This document shows, one piece after another, positions 20,220 through 20,447 of a DNA stretch of 20,447 nucleotides; position 1 is the first letter of the stretch; the number at the start of each line of letters is the position of its first letter. The translations under genes and the position numbers were made by a program. The notes under the pieces were generated by a model. It had not been told where the DNA came from and ran no database searches. It worked only from the letters and a program-made list of their open reading frames with translations. The stretch is from a virus. The stretch lies in IMG/VR virus record IMGVR_UViG_3300049783_000235, positions 1 to 20,447 of that record, one strand, 5' to 3'.

Positions 20220-20410
20220 TGACCGCAGCTACTATTAGCACTTACTACTGTACATTTTGCGATACAGTTAAAACTTTCGCAATCGCAGCATTTATTAGCT
20301 TTATCGCATTTGGCGAATCAGCTGGTAGAGCAAGAGCCTCAGCAGAACTTAGCCGTATGGGCTTGCACAAAGAAGCTAAGACACTTATGTTAGATGGAGT
20401 AAAAAAATGA
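20219..20410 (+). CDS. Small membrane-associated protein with N-terminal CxxC
   Basis: This 63-residue protein starts MTAATISTYYCTFCDTVKTF. The hydrophobic AIAAFISFIAFG at about 21-32 could enter a membrane. A helical end SAELSRMGLHKEAKTLMLDGVKK follows. YCTFC (CxxC) recurs as YCSLC in the next, incomplete gene. It is coupled to both neighbours by overlaps of one and four bases. I recall families of such short proteins in tandem in marine T4-like phages, function unknown. Confidence 0.72.
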   Translation: MTAATISTYYCTFCDTVKTFAIAAFISFIAFGESAGRARASAELSRMGLHKEAKTLMLDGVKK

Positions 20411-20447
20411 GTACAACACTTACACAAGTTTACTGTTCATTATGTGA
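20407..20447 (+). CDS. Partial paralogue of the preceding small protein
   Basis: An ATG overlaps the preceding stop (ATGA), and the frame stays open to the window end: MSTTLTQVYCSLC. The T-x-x-Y-C-x-x-C pattern at the same distance from the start as in the 20219 gene indicates a tandem copy. The gene is cut by the window edge. Confidence 0.6.
   Translation, partial: MSTTLTQVYCSLC

Overview
The window looks like part of the genome of a T4-like marine myovirus, resembling the cyanophage and pelagiphage branch. The evidence is a compact, AT-rich, almost entirely minus-strand gene array with 1 to 4 nt stop/start overlaps; a class Ia ribonucleotide reductase pair with glutaredoxin; a PAAR tail-tip protein; a beta-helix tail fibre; many small structural-type proteins; and octamers close to the T4 late promoter TATAAATA before many genes. 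No photosynthesis gene is present, so the host cannot be named.

Layout. 14-2400: a secreted-nuclease-fold protein, an unknown protein, a signal-peptide outer-membrane-like protein and two small conserved-looking proteins. 2401-6674: a coupled operon, nrdA, nrdB, glutaredoxin, an LSm/SH3-barrel-like protein and a PAAR protein. 6709-9803: an unknown protein, a tail fibre, a RecB/Cas4-like nuclease and an Nfu-type Fe-S carrier. 9863-16772: a structural and unknown-gene block. Many of its proteins begin with a similar short N-terminal peptide. It includes a probable -1 frameshift gene, two basic paralogues, a Pol-beta-like nucleotidyltransferase candidate and a ligase-like adenylyltransferase candidate. 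16842-17609: a plus-strand class 3 lipase. 17598-19611: Prs and a PiT-type phosphate transporter. 19612-20006: a divergent control region with promoters on both strands and four tandem hairpins. 20007-20447: small plus-strand genes, the last cut by the window edge.

How it works together. nrdA/nrdB/grx make deoxynucleotides, Prs makes PRPP, the PiT protein may bring in phosphate, and Nfu may supply Fe-S clusters. Four metabolic genes (nrdB, nfu, prs, PiT) sit behind good sigma70-type promoters (TTGACA or TTGACT, 16-17 nt spacer). Most structural and unknown genes instead sit behind TATAAATA-like octamers, which suggests two expression programmes interleaved on one strand.

The most unusual items are the shared N-terminal tag, reminiscent of T4 capsid-targeting peptides; the candidate nucleotidyltransferase/ligase pair; an A AAA AAG slippery site joining two frames; a hairpin that should switch nfu translation according to which promoter is used; and the four-hairpin leader at 19875-19960. 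All assignments rest on reading motifs by eye; no database search was possible.
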